Program-made: the position numbers and the translations under genes | From: Dipylidium caninum | Taxonomy: Eukaryota > Platyhelminthes > Cestoda > Cyclophyllidea > Dipylidiidae | NCBI GenBank assembly: GCA_017562135.1 | Contig: QEYB01001188.1 | Span: 1 to 64,000 of the forward strand | Reading direction: 5' to 3' | Length of the DNA: 64,000 nt | Notes under the pieces: generated by a model | Seen by the model: the letters and a program-made list of their open reading frames with translations, nothing else | Databases searched by the model: none | What the model was told of the DNA's origin: nothing | In this document: piece after piece, positions 13,556 through 26,379 of the stretch | Layout: each line of letters begins with the position of its first letter | Numbering within the stretch: the first letter of the stretch is position 1

Positions 13556-14690
13556 CTACACCGGTCAACTCCTGACGCATGCTGAAACTGTTGTTTGGAC
13601 TGCTTTTGTACCAATAACGAAGGCCGTCTTCGAGCAATTCTTCCCTTACATCGACAGTTGCAGCCACAGTAACGGCTACAACAATAGCAGTAGCCGACTT
13701 CACACACTCCATTGTACGTGGTTTCGCGTGCGTGTACATATTCCGTGTCAATTGACTTTGCCAAGACTGTGACGATGACGACGATGATGGGGCGTGTGAT
13801 TAGCTGTGGTTGTGGCCCACAATGGCTGTGCACAGCGGCAGTGGCGAGCGGCGAGGAATATGGCGATGTTGGCGCGGTGTAACCTCAACTACTCTTCAAC
13901 GGAACACCCTCACCACATTCCCGTCGAGGGATCTCCTCACTCACCAGCAGAGAGCACCTACCGCATCGTCGTCAACATCGCTCTCCACCACCACACACCA
14001 ACATGACCACTCCCTCACAACAATGCCCTCCCACGCTTTTCGTCACACTTCACTACCACATACTCTCGCTCACCTCCAACTCCCCGCCACCGCGCAGCCT
14101 CGCCACCTCGCCAACCTTGCCACCTCGCCACCCACACCCCTTGCTCCTCTTCCACCACTCCTACCTCTCCTTCACTGCCTCTGCGCCATTCGTACATTTC
14201 AGTTGCCAGGCTCATCACTGTCACACCTCATCATACTCGCATCGCCATCCACACCACCAACCGCGTTGATCTCCAAATTGCTCGCCAGTCTCCCATTGTC
14301 TTCGCATCGGTTCACGAGGCCAGTATTTTCCACCTACTCTCAAATGCATGCGTCTGAATGCCCAAAAGATTCATTGCAAGTGTTCAGCGACTTCGCAAGA
14401 GGCGCCTCTGCCAAAAACACCTGCATCATGCGCCTGCAATCATGAAAGCAACAGACTGCAGGAACCACTCCCTCATCTGTACAGGCCAATACTACCTGAA
14501 TAGGCCAAACGGAAATAGGGGCTTAGTACCAGCACCGCAACACCGAATGAAAGTGTCACGTAGCCTACTCCGGTGTCCGACATCATCCCTCCCATCGTTG
14601 TCAAACATCCGCGTGTTCGCCATCGCCACGTCCGCAGACCTCTTGCCGCTGCTACAATGGGTCAAGACGCAGTGACAAGCACGGTGGCAA

Positions 14691-14750
14691 CGCGAACTGA
14701 GAGTGACATTCATACAAATTAAACAGGCTATACACGACGCTTTTGGGCTA
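14691..14750 (-). repeat. 60-base arm-specific insertion resembling a motif elsewhere in both arms
   Basis: Aligning the arms, the right arm has 60 extra bases here between CGATTGCACG and TTGCCACCG in minus-strand reading, where the left arm is continuous. The segment contains TATAGCCTGTTTAATTTG. This resembles TATAGACTGTTTAATTTT at about 3,807-3,824 and its mirror near 17,000-17,020, with about 80% similarity over some 38 bases. It could be a small dispersed element or a remnant of unequal exchange. No terminal repeats are evident. Confidence 0.5.
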
Positions 14751-16137
14751 CGTGCAATCGGACAGAGACATCTCAAACCCCACTTATAACCCCCACTCTC
14801 AGGTGATCTTCGCCTGAAAAAGCGTCCTCACAACCAACCACGGATGGTTGGACGAGACTACCCTCACCTTGGCGTGTCTCTGAGAACGGACTGCTTCTCC
14901 AAACCGACGTGGAGCGCAACCAGCCAACATCGATGCATCGTCCACGTCAAAGCACCTAAAGCTCCATGATACCCTACTTCGCCAAAAAGCCATTACCGAT
15001 TTTTCGCGATGCATCATCCACACATTCACCGCTAACAGAAAAACACACACGCACTGTCGCCGAGGTGAACATAACATCCCACCGCTAACCTACCAACGCA
15101 ATATCCACACCGCCCCATCCGCCCTTCAACGCAATTCTTCATTCCACTTCATTCACTGGCACGGACGCGAAGCGAAGCGACCACCTTCCACACGATGGAG
15201 GACGGATACTGGAAGAAAAGGTTACTTGGCGCCATCACCGCCCCTCTGGCAATACAATACACTGATGACTTCAACATTTGCGAATGATGTGTCGCCACTT
15301 GGAATTATTCGCCTAACGCAACTACGAGATTGTCCAACGGGGCGCCTAACCGTGAGATCGGAACTATGTCGAAGTGGAGGTCAGTTGAGTGGAGGGGTGG
15401 GGGTGGGGCGGAGGGGGCGGAGAGGAGGGGAGGGGACGTAGCGCGGATGAAGGCCTATCGCAGGACATTAAGGTGAGTTGCGAAATTGGGACTGTCAGTC
15501 GAACAGAATAACACTCACTTGGAAAACGCACATTTGAGGGCGGAGAACGCTTTTGCGAGTCCTACACACCTCCCACACACAAAACTGTGGACGGTCGGTA
15601 AGAGTTGCGCTGGGCAGGCTAATGCCAAAGGCAGGCTTGAAAAGTGCACTTGTTTCAGCGTTTCTGTCACACACCCTTCACGGAATTGGCCCCCTCCTGC
15701 ACACTGGCATATTCGAGAAATGTGCCTCTTGAGGAAGTGACTGCAACACCCCACAGTGACATCACACACGTCCACGGTTCCTTCGTCATCTATTGAAATC
15801 CACTCATCATTCCCGCAATCACCCAAACTGCCATGCTCATCCGCGTCAAGCTACACTCCGACACCTCACCAACTACCTGATAGTGATATCGCCTGAATTG
15901 GTTGTGGGCGAGACTACTCGATACCGAGGGGAATAAAACAAAAACTACCCGCTGTTTGGAGGCACCTCAGCTACTCGAACGGCTACGAAAACTCTCGCTT
16001 CAGCATATCACTCACCTGCGTGCACACTCGCAAATGGTCGTCCGAGGCTATGAATCCGTGCGAAACAATATTTGGCAAGCCACAAAGGCGCCTCACACTT
16101 GAACTCGTACCCACAAGCAGAGGCAAAAAGAGCTTAC

Positions 16138-18066
16138 TCTGTCAGCAGCAAACAGCTCCATACGAGCTCTGGCGGCGTGGAGTTTCGTAGTCGCACTGCA
16201 GCAGGGCACCTCGTAGATCGTAGAGCAGCAGAATGTTGCTACGCAGTCGATTGTACGCCTCAACTATGTCTTTGGTTGCTGGCGGACTAGGATCTACTCG
16301 GCAAAGGCGACAGAAGTGTGCAATGAGAGGGGAATGAGAGAGACGAGAAGATAAGTAAAAGAGAAATTCCAGCGTGGGAATAGAGGTGGAGATGGAGGAA
16401 TATAAGGGAGGTGAGGCGAGGCAGGGATAGAGGAGGAAAAGGAGACGAGTGGGGAGGTAAGTAAGTGAAGATATAGAGAGAGGAGAAGGAGGGAGGGAGG
16501 AAGGGAGGAAGGGAGGAGGGGGAGGAAGGGAGGGAGGGAGGGAGGGAGGGAGGAAAGGAAGGAAGGAAGGAAGGAAGAAAGGAGAGAGAAGGAAGAGAAG
16601 AGAGAAACAGTCAAGTGAGTGACCATGGCCTTGTAGTGTGTAACAATGAAGTGAGGCGCATAGATGCTAAACGGCCACAGTTGCCACTTCCCCCATTTTC
16701 CTAATCGCCCCTTCACCTACTCCACTTCCTTGGCAAACCCGACTTTTGTTTTCTGCCTGTGTTAAAACTCGTCCCCCTTCTTCGGGTGCATCGATATCCA
16801 CTACACACGCACGAGGCGTCCGAACACAGGTCTCAAAGGTGAAGGGCATTGTCTTTTAAGTCATATTGCAGTCAGCGCTTTCCCTACTCACACGTCCACC
16901 TGGACCAAAGGCATCACCATCCGTCCTTTAAGGAAGAAGGGGATGAGACACCCTATCAAACACGCTGTGAGCACTAACGTGTGTGCGACTAATCAAAAAT
17001 TAAACAGTCTATATACGATGCATTCGCGTGACAGTGCCTAACCGATGTTGGACATGCGAAGCCTCCTTTGGAAGTTATGGCTTCATCCGATGTGAATGCC
17101 GTCTCACGAGCGTCCATTCTAATGCAACGATGCGACCGTGTTTCGACTTCTTCTCGTCTTCTCGGTAGGTAGTTTGTCGGCACGAGTCATTCCCAAGGTG
17201 CGCCTACCTCGAAACAGGTACCAATTAATGGGGCAACGCAGACCCACCAATTGGTGCATGTAACATGGAGGAGATTGTGATAATTAGGGAATACTCTAGA
17301 GCATTATATTTCCTCCCCTCTACCGGGACGCTTAGCTACACGACAAGAACGCGGTTAGGCCACATCATCCCGTCCCTATTCCGCATAGCGACGTGGCGCA
17401 CTGCAAGAGCACAAGGACAGCTTGTCAAGGAAATGAAAGAGAGCAAAAGAGGAGCAGAGGAGAGGGTTTGACGACTCCTAGGAAACGAATTAGCAGGAGA
17501 ACAGGTTTGTGGTGTGGAAGCAGAGAAGGAAGTGCCCGAGACACGGTTTGTTGGAATAAAGTAATCATCTGGAACAGTGATAGTAGTGATGAAATAGCAC
17601 ATCTACCTCCCATCCTCCTCATCCTCGCCTCAAACTATCGTCCTCCTCTCCAACATCTTATAGCCTATTCCACTCATTAGCCCATCCTCGACCTTGGCAC
17701 TTTTCCCCATTTCATCCGCCACTCCCGTCTCGTCTGCCTACCCAGCCACACGCTACGAATTCCATACTACGCAATAGTCCTTTGCTCTCCTGTCTATCTG
17801 CTCCTATGTCTTTCTGACCCCTTTGTCCCGCCTGTTCATTCGAGCGTAGGAGAATCGTCCCTACAAATCCTCTCCTCCTCCTCCTCCTCCTATTCTCCTA
17901 CTCACTATTACTGCTACTGCTACTGCTACTGCTACCCCTCCCCGATTCCCTCGAGAGTCCACGACATACCAAATGCGGTGCACAACACGCCGCCTACTAT
18001 CCGCTTTTGCCGTCTATCCCTGTCATATCGACCATCACTTCAACTTCCACTACCACTTCCAATTCC

Positions 18067-18097
<31 letters not shown>

Positions 18098-19382
18098 ACT
18101 CTTACTTCTGCTCTACCACCTTGCTCTCTACGTCACAGATAAAAGTTTGCTCATCAGCTATGGCCACTTCGACCGCGACCGCAACACCGGAAGGAGATGA
18201 AAGTGGGGAAACAAGAAGACCTGCCCCTAACAAACCAACTCACCCATTTGGTAGTGCGAGAGGAAGTTCTCGATTACGCGAATCCTCTTCTGGCCCAATG
18301 ATGCAGGCAGCTTCATCTACAACGAAAGGAATGCGAGACACCGAGTTAATCTCTTTCCCCTCACACACCCATCCCCTTTCTCCATGCTCCCTCTCCTTCT
18401 TCCCTCTCCGCATACCCTCACCCACCCGCTCATCAGTTCACCTCCCCCTCTCCTCTCTCTCTACCCTACCCTACCCTAACCTTCTCTCCTCTCTTTCCTC
18501 CCCTAACCCCAGCGCTTCTCTCCTCTCCCCCGAGCCTTTACCGCAGATTGCCCTCTCAAAACAAATTGTCTGGTACTCCTGTGATACCATTGAGCCTATT
18601 ACTAATTACTAATGTGCAATGGAGTCCCTGCTACCAACCGGTGCAAGCCATTCCATTGGCTCACACGCATCTCAGCCTTACTCACGCATGGACACAGCCA
18701 CTCTCGTAGAATGGGCTCAGACCCCAAATTGTACTACATACCTCTGCTATACTCAGCCGCCAAGCAATAATCTTACTAAATATCCAATAACAGGATCTTG
18801 GGCCTGATTAACTGTCACACTGACAAATTGAGAAGTCACACAAACACCATTTCCGTCAGTGGCGATCGCATACCACTTCACCCCAAGGTCCTGTGCTCCA
18901 CTTTACAAGGTAGGAATTAGTTAATGAAAGGCAGGTGGTAGCCAGAAAGGTAATAGCAGCATCCCCGGCACAGCACAGCAAGGCCATTCCATCTTCGGTC
19001 ATCTGAGAGATTTCATCGGATTCAACGGGTGACAACACTCATGAGGCAAATGTTTTTGAGAATTGATAACTGTCGGAAGCTAAGCCACGACTGTTTGGAG
19101 AGAACAATCCACAACACAGTCTGGCCTTGACGCCGACAAGCACTAGAACCTTGTACACGGTGTCCAAGGAACACTAGATCACCGAGCAATACACATTTCC
19201 CGTTGCCACTCAATTTGCTCATTCACGGCACCCAGGGGATAGTTTACCGAGTTCGGCGATCTTCACGGCAAAAAAGCGGCACCAATGAATAGAAATGAGG
19301 TGGCTCGCCTTACCCGCTGACTATTCAAATGTACTCCAGGTGTGTTGGAAAAATCCGGGAAGGCCAGGTTCGCAGAAACCGC
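16138..19382 (-). pseudogene. DMAP1: Second, inverted partial copy of DMAP1 (three internal exons)
   Basis: The minus-strand exons are 19,314-19,382, 18,244-18,316 and 16,138-16,293. The first is a clean 69-nt exon reading AVSANLAFPDFSNTPGVHL..., then NSQR, which joins in phase to MKLPASLGQKR. It matches the animal DMAP1 segment FPDFKSAGVTLRSQRMKLP better than the left-arm version. The second exon is identical to the left copy over 73 bases. The third is 156 nt instead of 155. An extra base where the left copy has CGAACTACACG shifts the frame within the conserved CDYEL block. No terminal exon lies downstream on this strand and no upstream exons were recognised, so this is a partial duplicate. 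A frameshift caused by sequencing error cannot be excluded. Confidence 0.8.
16390..16600. repeat. GA-rich low-complexity tract (GGGA/GGAA repeats)
   Basis: This is a purine-rich tract on the plus strand built of GGGA, GGAA and AAGG units. It is the mirror image of the CT tract at 4,218-4,383 in the left arm. It lies in the intron just upstream (in gene sense) of the 156-nt DMAP1 exon copy. Unit numbers differ between arms, as expected for slippage after duplication. Confidence 0.85.
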
Positions 19383-19990
19383 CTGAAATGGAGGCAACAA
19401 TGAGATTTAAACACTCAAGAAGGCGACACAAGATGCAATTCATAAGTAGTTCTGCACTGCCCCTCAATCTACTCCCCAACACGAAACCACGACCCATCCT
19501 GATGCGCCTGAAGGGGGCACACGCGAAGCCAATCAGGGAGAAATGAGAGCCAATTACACTAATCGAAATCAAGAGACGAGTTCACTCCGTCTGGCTGCAA
19601 TTATCGCCTGATATATGTGCACTAACAATGATGGCTCGACTCATGGGGTGCCGCTCCCCCTACAATGGTAAAACTGTGGTGCTCTTCAACTTACTTACTT
19701 TCCATACGTATTAGAACGCTTTGTTGACTCATCTACTGCAATCCAGGATGGACTCGAAGCTTCTCGCGATGTCTGACTGTCCACAAATCATGTCTCCACA
19801 GTCTGATACACGACTTGAAATCTCGGTGATGAAGCAACAGCGGTGTTACCGGACTTCCTGCCTTTACACAACCATCGCAAAAGCCTACTTGCCGAGAACA
19901 AATCCGCCTGATAAAGTAGCAGTCAAAGTTGCATCATTCAAAATGAATTCTTCTCATCCGTCAATGCTCCCATATTTACCCCTCCAAACG

Positions 19991-22900
19991 ATAGCAGTGG
20001 CAATTAAAGTGAAAACAGTCTACCAAAACTGTGCTCTTTAATGAGTGGCACACTCATGAAAGTGTTTTTGCCTCTCGACAACTGCATTCGCCCTTTGGGC
20101 TAGCTGCCTCCTTCATTATGCTAACTTATAAATGGAGTGATTGAATAATTGAAAATAGCGAAAGTCGCCTTTTTAGCACAAGTGTATCATTCCTACTGCA
20201 TGACTATACAGATCAAGATTGTAATAAGCCAGAATAGCATCAAGTCTTCGGTAGATCGTTTTGATGTGATACCGTTGTAACAAATGCTTCGATTTTTCTC
20301 GATATATTGTCACTTCATGTACCTTCTAACGCCTTGTTCCTTCGCTTAGGTACCTATCCTTAAGTTTGAACAAAAATCCCCTTCCGAGTATATGGATATG
20401 AAAGGACCTACTAAAAATTTTGCAGTGAATTTCGGTTCCTCATGAATGACAGACAACACTAGATCAAATACGTTTTTGCGATAAATTGTAGCGAAATGAG
20501 GGGGGGGGGGGCGATAAACAATTGGCCTGCAGATGAAGTGAAGATCAGTGATCAGTAAATGCAACGCAAAATACATCTCATTAAAATGCAACGCTATTTT
20601 TGGCACACCAGCATTAATTTGTTTATGTTTGCGTTGGCGGAGATGCCTGCGGAGCGAAGAAAGAGCGGGTGGATTATTTGGCCTCTTCCAAGATATAGTA
20701 GATTATCATCTGGAAGATGCAAGTTAGCTCGAGCTATCTGATTTGAACGTACAGGCACTTTGCTTTCTTTCCAAATTGCCTCAGTGCCTTCCATCGAGTG
20801 ACCTCTTAACTGTGTGTTCAAGAGATCGCATGCATGTCCGTCTAAGATCTGCCTCTTTATAGGATTTTACACCTCTAACTTGATGTCTACTTCAGTTCCC
20901 CTTCTGTTGGCAGGTAATGCATCTCTTAGGCACGACTGAGTCGGATCTGTAATTCAGGCGTTGAAAGCTCCTTTTGTTGCTTCGATGTTACATAAAATCA
21001 TATGCACATATGAGTTATTAACTTGTTTCGACATAAAACGAAGTGTTTCGTGTCATGCGTTTTCAGCACACCTTGGAATTTGGACGGAGAAGTTTTTGCG
21101 AATAATAACTTTTCGGGATATAGCTCATGTCGCATTTTGTAGCATCACTCTAGATTAAGAGTGGGCCAGTGAAATAATTTTTGGATGTTCACATTTTTGG
21201 TTACTAGGCAGCGGCGGTACAATTGGTTGGATAAAGTTAATCAAAAATAGTACCATGCTGGTACTATAAACATCTTAGTGTGACAGTCGGCTTTCCCCCG
21301 TGCACACCCTGACAGAGTAAAGACAATAGACGCTTCAGATTCGTTGTCCTGGCTTTTAGGCTACCTACGGATTCGCGAATTTCTACACTATGACATAGCG
21401 TAAGTACATGCACAGGCAAGGTTGAAAACCGTAAGAAAAGGCGGAAGATGGGGTTGATAACATAGACTTGCCTGCGCTCATTGGGGCCATATTTAGACGC
21501 CCATTAGCGGTACGACTTAGAGCTCAACTACTGTCTCGATAACCGTAATAGGACGAGAAGTGTAACCGAAAGTTACCAACCCCTCCTGATCGGAAAGACC
21601 GCCTTCTGCTGTACCTCCCAAGTGTTAAGTACACGTCAGTCTATGGAAGGTCTGATTGCTAAATGGTAACGAAAAAACGCGTGTATGTCTTAGACAAAAT
21701 TTTCCCTTATGCATCTGATAACCTAGATCATATACCTGTCATTTCCATTTATTGCCCAAAGCGCTCTCTTCTAGTGGAGGCTCTTCTGGCGTTTCCTAAA
21801 TCACCTTGGACAGGCCAGAAGGGAAACCCGAGGCCAAAAATTCATAACCATAAACTCAACCTGGTCGTCTTATCGTTCTAGCCCTCTGAGCTCATTCATT
21901 TAATCATGCCATTAAATTAGGGGCATCTGATTAGGGAAAGGGGAGAGTTGCCTAAGCTCATATGCGTCCCTGTAAAAATAATTCGATCGCCGTCTTTTCG
22001 GCAAATGCTAATTTTTCTATCTGCGAATCAATTAAGCACGTGTGGATGTGATGTATTACTCTCCGTGTGTGTGTTTGGGGACAAAGAGGGAGGAAATGTG
22101 ATATAAAAACCCACGTATGTATGGACACAGAAAGGAGAATTAATGTTCCTCTGGTTGTTTTCGGTAAATGGAACCAGACTACACGAAGCTATTACATTTT
22201 GACGTGTCACGCGATGTCACAAGAAATTCATGACTTGTGGTTTCATGCATGGTAAAAAATAGGTGTAATTAAAACAAAATCGCGAAAGTCAGCTTTGAAA
22301 AAAAATGAGCCGTTTAACTATATTCTTATTGTACGGGGCTTTCCCGATAAAACAAGTCTAGATTTTTCTCATTTTCAATCTCGAATATGACTATTTTCAA
22401 AATACTTCATAGGAATTGGAGAGGACAAAACTTTTTCATCTCCGGCAATCATAAATTTAGATTGCTCTCTACTATTTAGACTCATGACCGAATACCTCAT
22501 TCACGGAAAGGGCGAGCACAATACTAAGCTCTTCGCTTGGTTGTTAGCTCTTTTTTGCAGTACCGACTGGAAGGGTTGGACGGTAACATCTAGCGTTCAT
22601 ACTCACCTTCTCCCTTGAAGCCTGCACTTGAGACCACATTGAGATTGCTGAAAATTTACCACAAATTGGGTATACAAGAGACCGTAATTTTGAGTAGCCA
22701 ATGGATTAAAAGATAACTCGTCCATTTGATGTGCTAGTGGTCATGATCCAAATAATCGTCTAGATTTTAATGGCTGCTCGAGTGATGTTACTTGATGAAA
22801 GTTTGTCTCAAATCTAACTCTGTTAAATGGTGTTGCTGCCAAATTAATACTTCTTTTCTCCTTTGTTGGTGATAGGGTTTGGTTAGTTAACTTTGTATAC

Positions 22901-25900
22901 ACATTTTAAAGCTAACAGTCACCAGCAAACAATATCAAAGACGTTATATGTCCGAAGGCAATGACACCCTCTGAATATTCAAATTTTTCTCTCCCAGAAT
23001 ATCTGCTGGGTGCATAAATTGACAAATGAGAAGGGGAAGATGAGAAATTAACATTCATTTCGCAACTTTAAGAGGAAGGCAGGTTTTACTTCATTGATGC
23101 AATAAAATCAAAAGTAAAGGACAAACGGGCTGAGAGAAACTGAGAGAGAGAGAGAGAGAGAGAGACAGAGAAGGGAAATCGCCAGCCAGACTGCTGTGTT
23201 TGACGATTGGCCATTGTGGCATCTCCTTCCCGCTTATTGGCCACCCAATCCAATCAATGGATGCACATGGCCTTAGGGAGAAAATTAAGAAGGATGATTT
23301 CTGACCGCCAGTTAGTGTGCGGTGTGTGGGGACCGATGTGGTGTCCCCAAATGATTGTAGGTCCAAGCCCCCCTCTGACGGGCGATTATTCTTCCCATCA
23401 CTTAAAAGTTTTGCTAATTGATAAAAACAGGCAATTCAGAATATGTGATTAGAAAGCCTTGTCAATGGTGAGGCATAAAACGCCCTCATGCTATCAGAAC
23501 AAGGGCGAAATCGCTTCAGAAAAGATCGACCCATCGGTATCCGGTCAAAGATAAAATGGCAAGTGCTTGGGACGCCTAAAGACAAAGTCAAAAACGGGGG
23601 AGGAATAATGTTGATTTTCCGAGCCCATATGTTGGTATTGAGTCTGTTTAATGCAGCGAGTAGTCCAAAGCAGGAGAACGAAGGTTATTAGTTTTTACAG
23701 GATTAGCCGACATCAGATCACAGTACAAAAAACGACACAGCCGATTTAGAAAATCAAAGTGGCGCCATTCCCGAGAGAGGCAAAGGTGAAGGCTTCGCTA
23801 TTCTCAAAAAGAAGAGCGATGCAGAAGAAGCGAAGAGAAAGAACGACTAGGTTACTTGGTGAATAAGTGGGGAAGAGACAATATGGTAAACACACGAGTC
23901 AAACTTGTTTTCCCGCTGTTTGTCGGCAACCACTCAACTAAACTTGAGAATGGAAAATTTTATCGTTTAACTTAGCGACCATTCAAAGTGTCAGGGACAG
24001 TCGTACACCGTTATTCCATTGGTGTTTCATTAAGAAGGTCTTCATTGTCATTAAAACAGATGGGTGGACTAAAAGGAACGTAACGCTTCAGAAGTTATCG
24101 TTAGACGTAGACCCCGTTGGGCGTTTTTCGTGGCTACTTCAACTAATTGCTATTTCTATCTTCTAATAATCAAATCGACTTACCCACTTACTTCCTCGGT
24201 TTTCCATTTACAATTATTTTCTCAAAATCATGGGGTTCATAGATGAAATTCGCCTCCCAAGGTTGGGCTAGTCTGATTGTTAAATCTCACCAGGTATAAA
24301 CGACTGTTCTAAATTATTCGAAAGCTCATGACTAATAATTGAAACCAGGATACAAGCTGAGAGATTGCGGAGACCGTACTAATCATGTACACTCCTTAGG
24401 GCGAAGAAATATAGGTAAAATGAACCTAGGAAATCAGTTACAGGCGAACTTTGACGTTTCATTACTTTTACTCTATTAGCGGTCAAACCTAGCAGGTAGC
24501 AAATAAAGACGTTGTTAGACCATTACTTGAAACTGGTGCCATGGAAATTTACTTCACCTCACTCCACTTCATTCCGCATTTGTTTCACACACACATACAC
24601 ACACACAGCATGTTGGTGCATAATTTACAAACCCGGTTCAACTCAAACGCTAAAAATACCCTTGTACGTTAGACCATAACTCGCAAACACGTTGTTATTT
24701 TTCCAGCTTATTCCCATATCCGTTCCCATTCCACTGTTTCTCCCAGGCTGAATGGTAAACGGTCAAAGTTATATCTCCTCATTCGGATCAGAAGACTCAT
24801 GAAATCTGATTGAAGGAAAACAAGATGATTTTCACTCTTCGCAATTAGACAAGAGTGGGAGAGTTCACAGACGCCTTCCAGTTGCAATTGACAGCCCGAT
24901 ATTAAACATTAGATCCTCTCGCTTTCTCCTTTCGAGCGTACTCCTAAGAATTGTTAGTGAGAGTTGTATATATGAATGAATCTCATATTACTTCTAGCTA
25001 TCTAGGTCATAGACGGGCCTTATAAACTAGTCTAGGCCAATGGAAATGCAAGACGTCTATAAGGGAATGTTATTTAGTTAGCAAAACGATTATCGGTTTT
25101 AAACTGTTTCGTGCTCAAAGTCGTCTAAAGTTAGACCCACTACAGACATGAAGGCAACTTATTGAGCATTGAACTGGGCTTTGGATAGTTCCCAATCCTT
25201 CTCGCCGTTTACACGTTCTATTTGAAATTTGGCTAAATAAATTTGTATATTTTCTTAAAATATGCCACAATAGTAAGTTATACAACAGTTCAAAATACTT
25301 ATTTTTCGGCAGACGACCTAGTATCCGGCCATGAAATTAGTACAAAATACACTGGTAGCAAGTATGTCACGGGGAGAAGGTGTGGCCTGTAATCATAGAA
25401 CATTTTATGTACATTCAAATCAAAATGTGCTAAATGAAGTTGACATTTGGACACCAACGACAGCAACGGGAGTGGGGAACGAATTTGTTGATTAGAACAT
25501 TTGCTAGTAATGTACAGGCCCCTTGAACGTGTGGATGACTGTCAAAAGAACGCAGGACTCTTAACATTTCCATTTAACCAAAATAAAATAACATTTTATG
25601 CTGAGGATAGAAGAACTGTGGACAAAGTGCTCGGATTTTGTGCTCGCGTGGAAGCATTCGCTCCGAAGCTACCAATCTTTTGCTCCCCTTTAACCAGATT
25701 GCTTTTGCTCTCGGCAATTGCAGCGCCTTATCAATTTATCACTTTCATATGACTGCATCAAAGATGGTCTAGCTAAAGGGCACGAAGACAAAGCGCTACC
25801 ACGCATCAGACTTTTTATCTAAACCTGGCAGCAATACGCATGGTGATGTCTCTTTCCGTTTCGCAAACAAAAGCTTTTTGTGTTCTCTCTAGAAGGACTT

Positions 25901-26379
25901 CTTCCCACAAGCCTGGCTCTTGCAGTGAACTGTGAGAAGAGTAATCGCCTTAAGTGCACACCTACACACACAAGCACACAGGCACCGAAACATCGACCTA
26001 AGTAAACATTGATTATTTGTTTAAATTCATATGATATCCATGAAGGAATGCTTCTCGGGTGTCTTCAGTCTATATTCCTGCGGTATATACACTCACCTCG
26101 TCAGCACCACTCCTGTCTACTAAAGATAACGACATTGCCTGTGGGACATATTGGGGGAGATCAGCGGAGTCTGTTAATGGAACGAAAGTTATTAGGTTGA
26201 AAACTATGGGAGATGCGTTTTTGTCTAGTCTCTGCCATGCTACGACTGAGACAGGTACATTGTAACTTGCGCTCAATATTGTTATATACCAATTCTAAAA
26301 ATTCTCTTAATATTCATTTAGTGGCATTTTTTCCGTGTTTGTGTTCCATTTTTATGTTACTTCTCTCCAAAACCAAACG
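19991..26379. other. Intergenic stretch without recognisable genes
   Basis: The stretch is AT-rich with scattered short open frames. Simple repeats include a 12-base G run near 20,500, a (GA)n run at 23,141-23,165 and a CA-rich tract near 24,590-24,610. A minus-strand open frame at 20,594-20,821 reads somewhat protein-like (RANLHLPDDNLLYLGRGQ) but has no recognised family and no clear splice context. Confidence 0.5.
23141..23165. repeat. (GA)n microsatellite
   Basis: About twelve GA dinucleotide units are visible directly in the sequence. The overlapping minus-strand open frame with a run of SLSLSL is an artefact of this repeat. Confidence 0.95.

Larger units (their letters stand above)
13556..19990 (-). 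repeat. Right arm of the ~6.3 kb inverted duplication
   Basis: This is the reverse-complement counterpart of about 800-7,120. Colinearity is preserved throughout, with small indels and at least one clean 60-base difference (14,691-14,750, absent from the left arm near 6,045). Triplet and hexamer microsatellites at 17,911-17,935 (CTGCTA units) and 18,070-18,096 (CTCCTG units) are longer or different in the left arm. Similarity fades between about 19,900 and 19,990. The amount of intron divergence argues against a simple fold-back assembly artefact. Confidence 0.92.

Noticed and set aside
13810..14445. 211-codon plus-strand frame rich in Thr, Ser, Pro and His at the inner end of the right arm.
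   Set aside because: The mirror region in the left arm does not keep the frame, and composition is low complexity.
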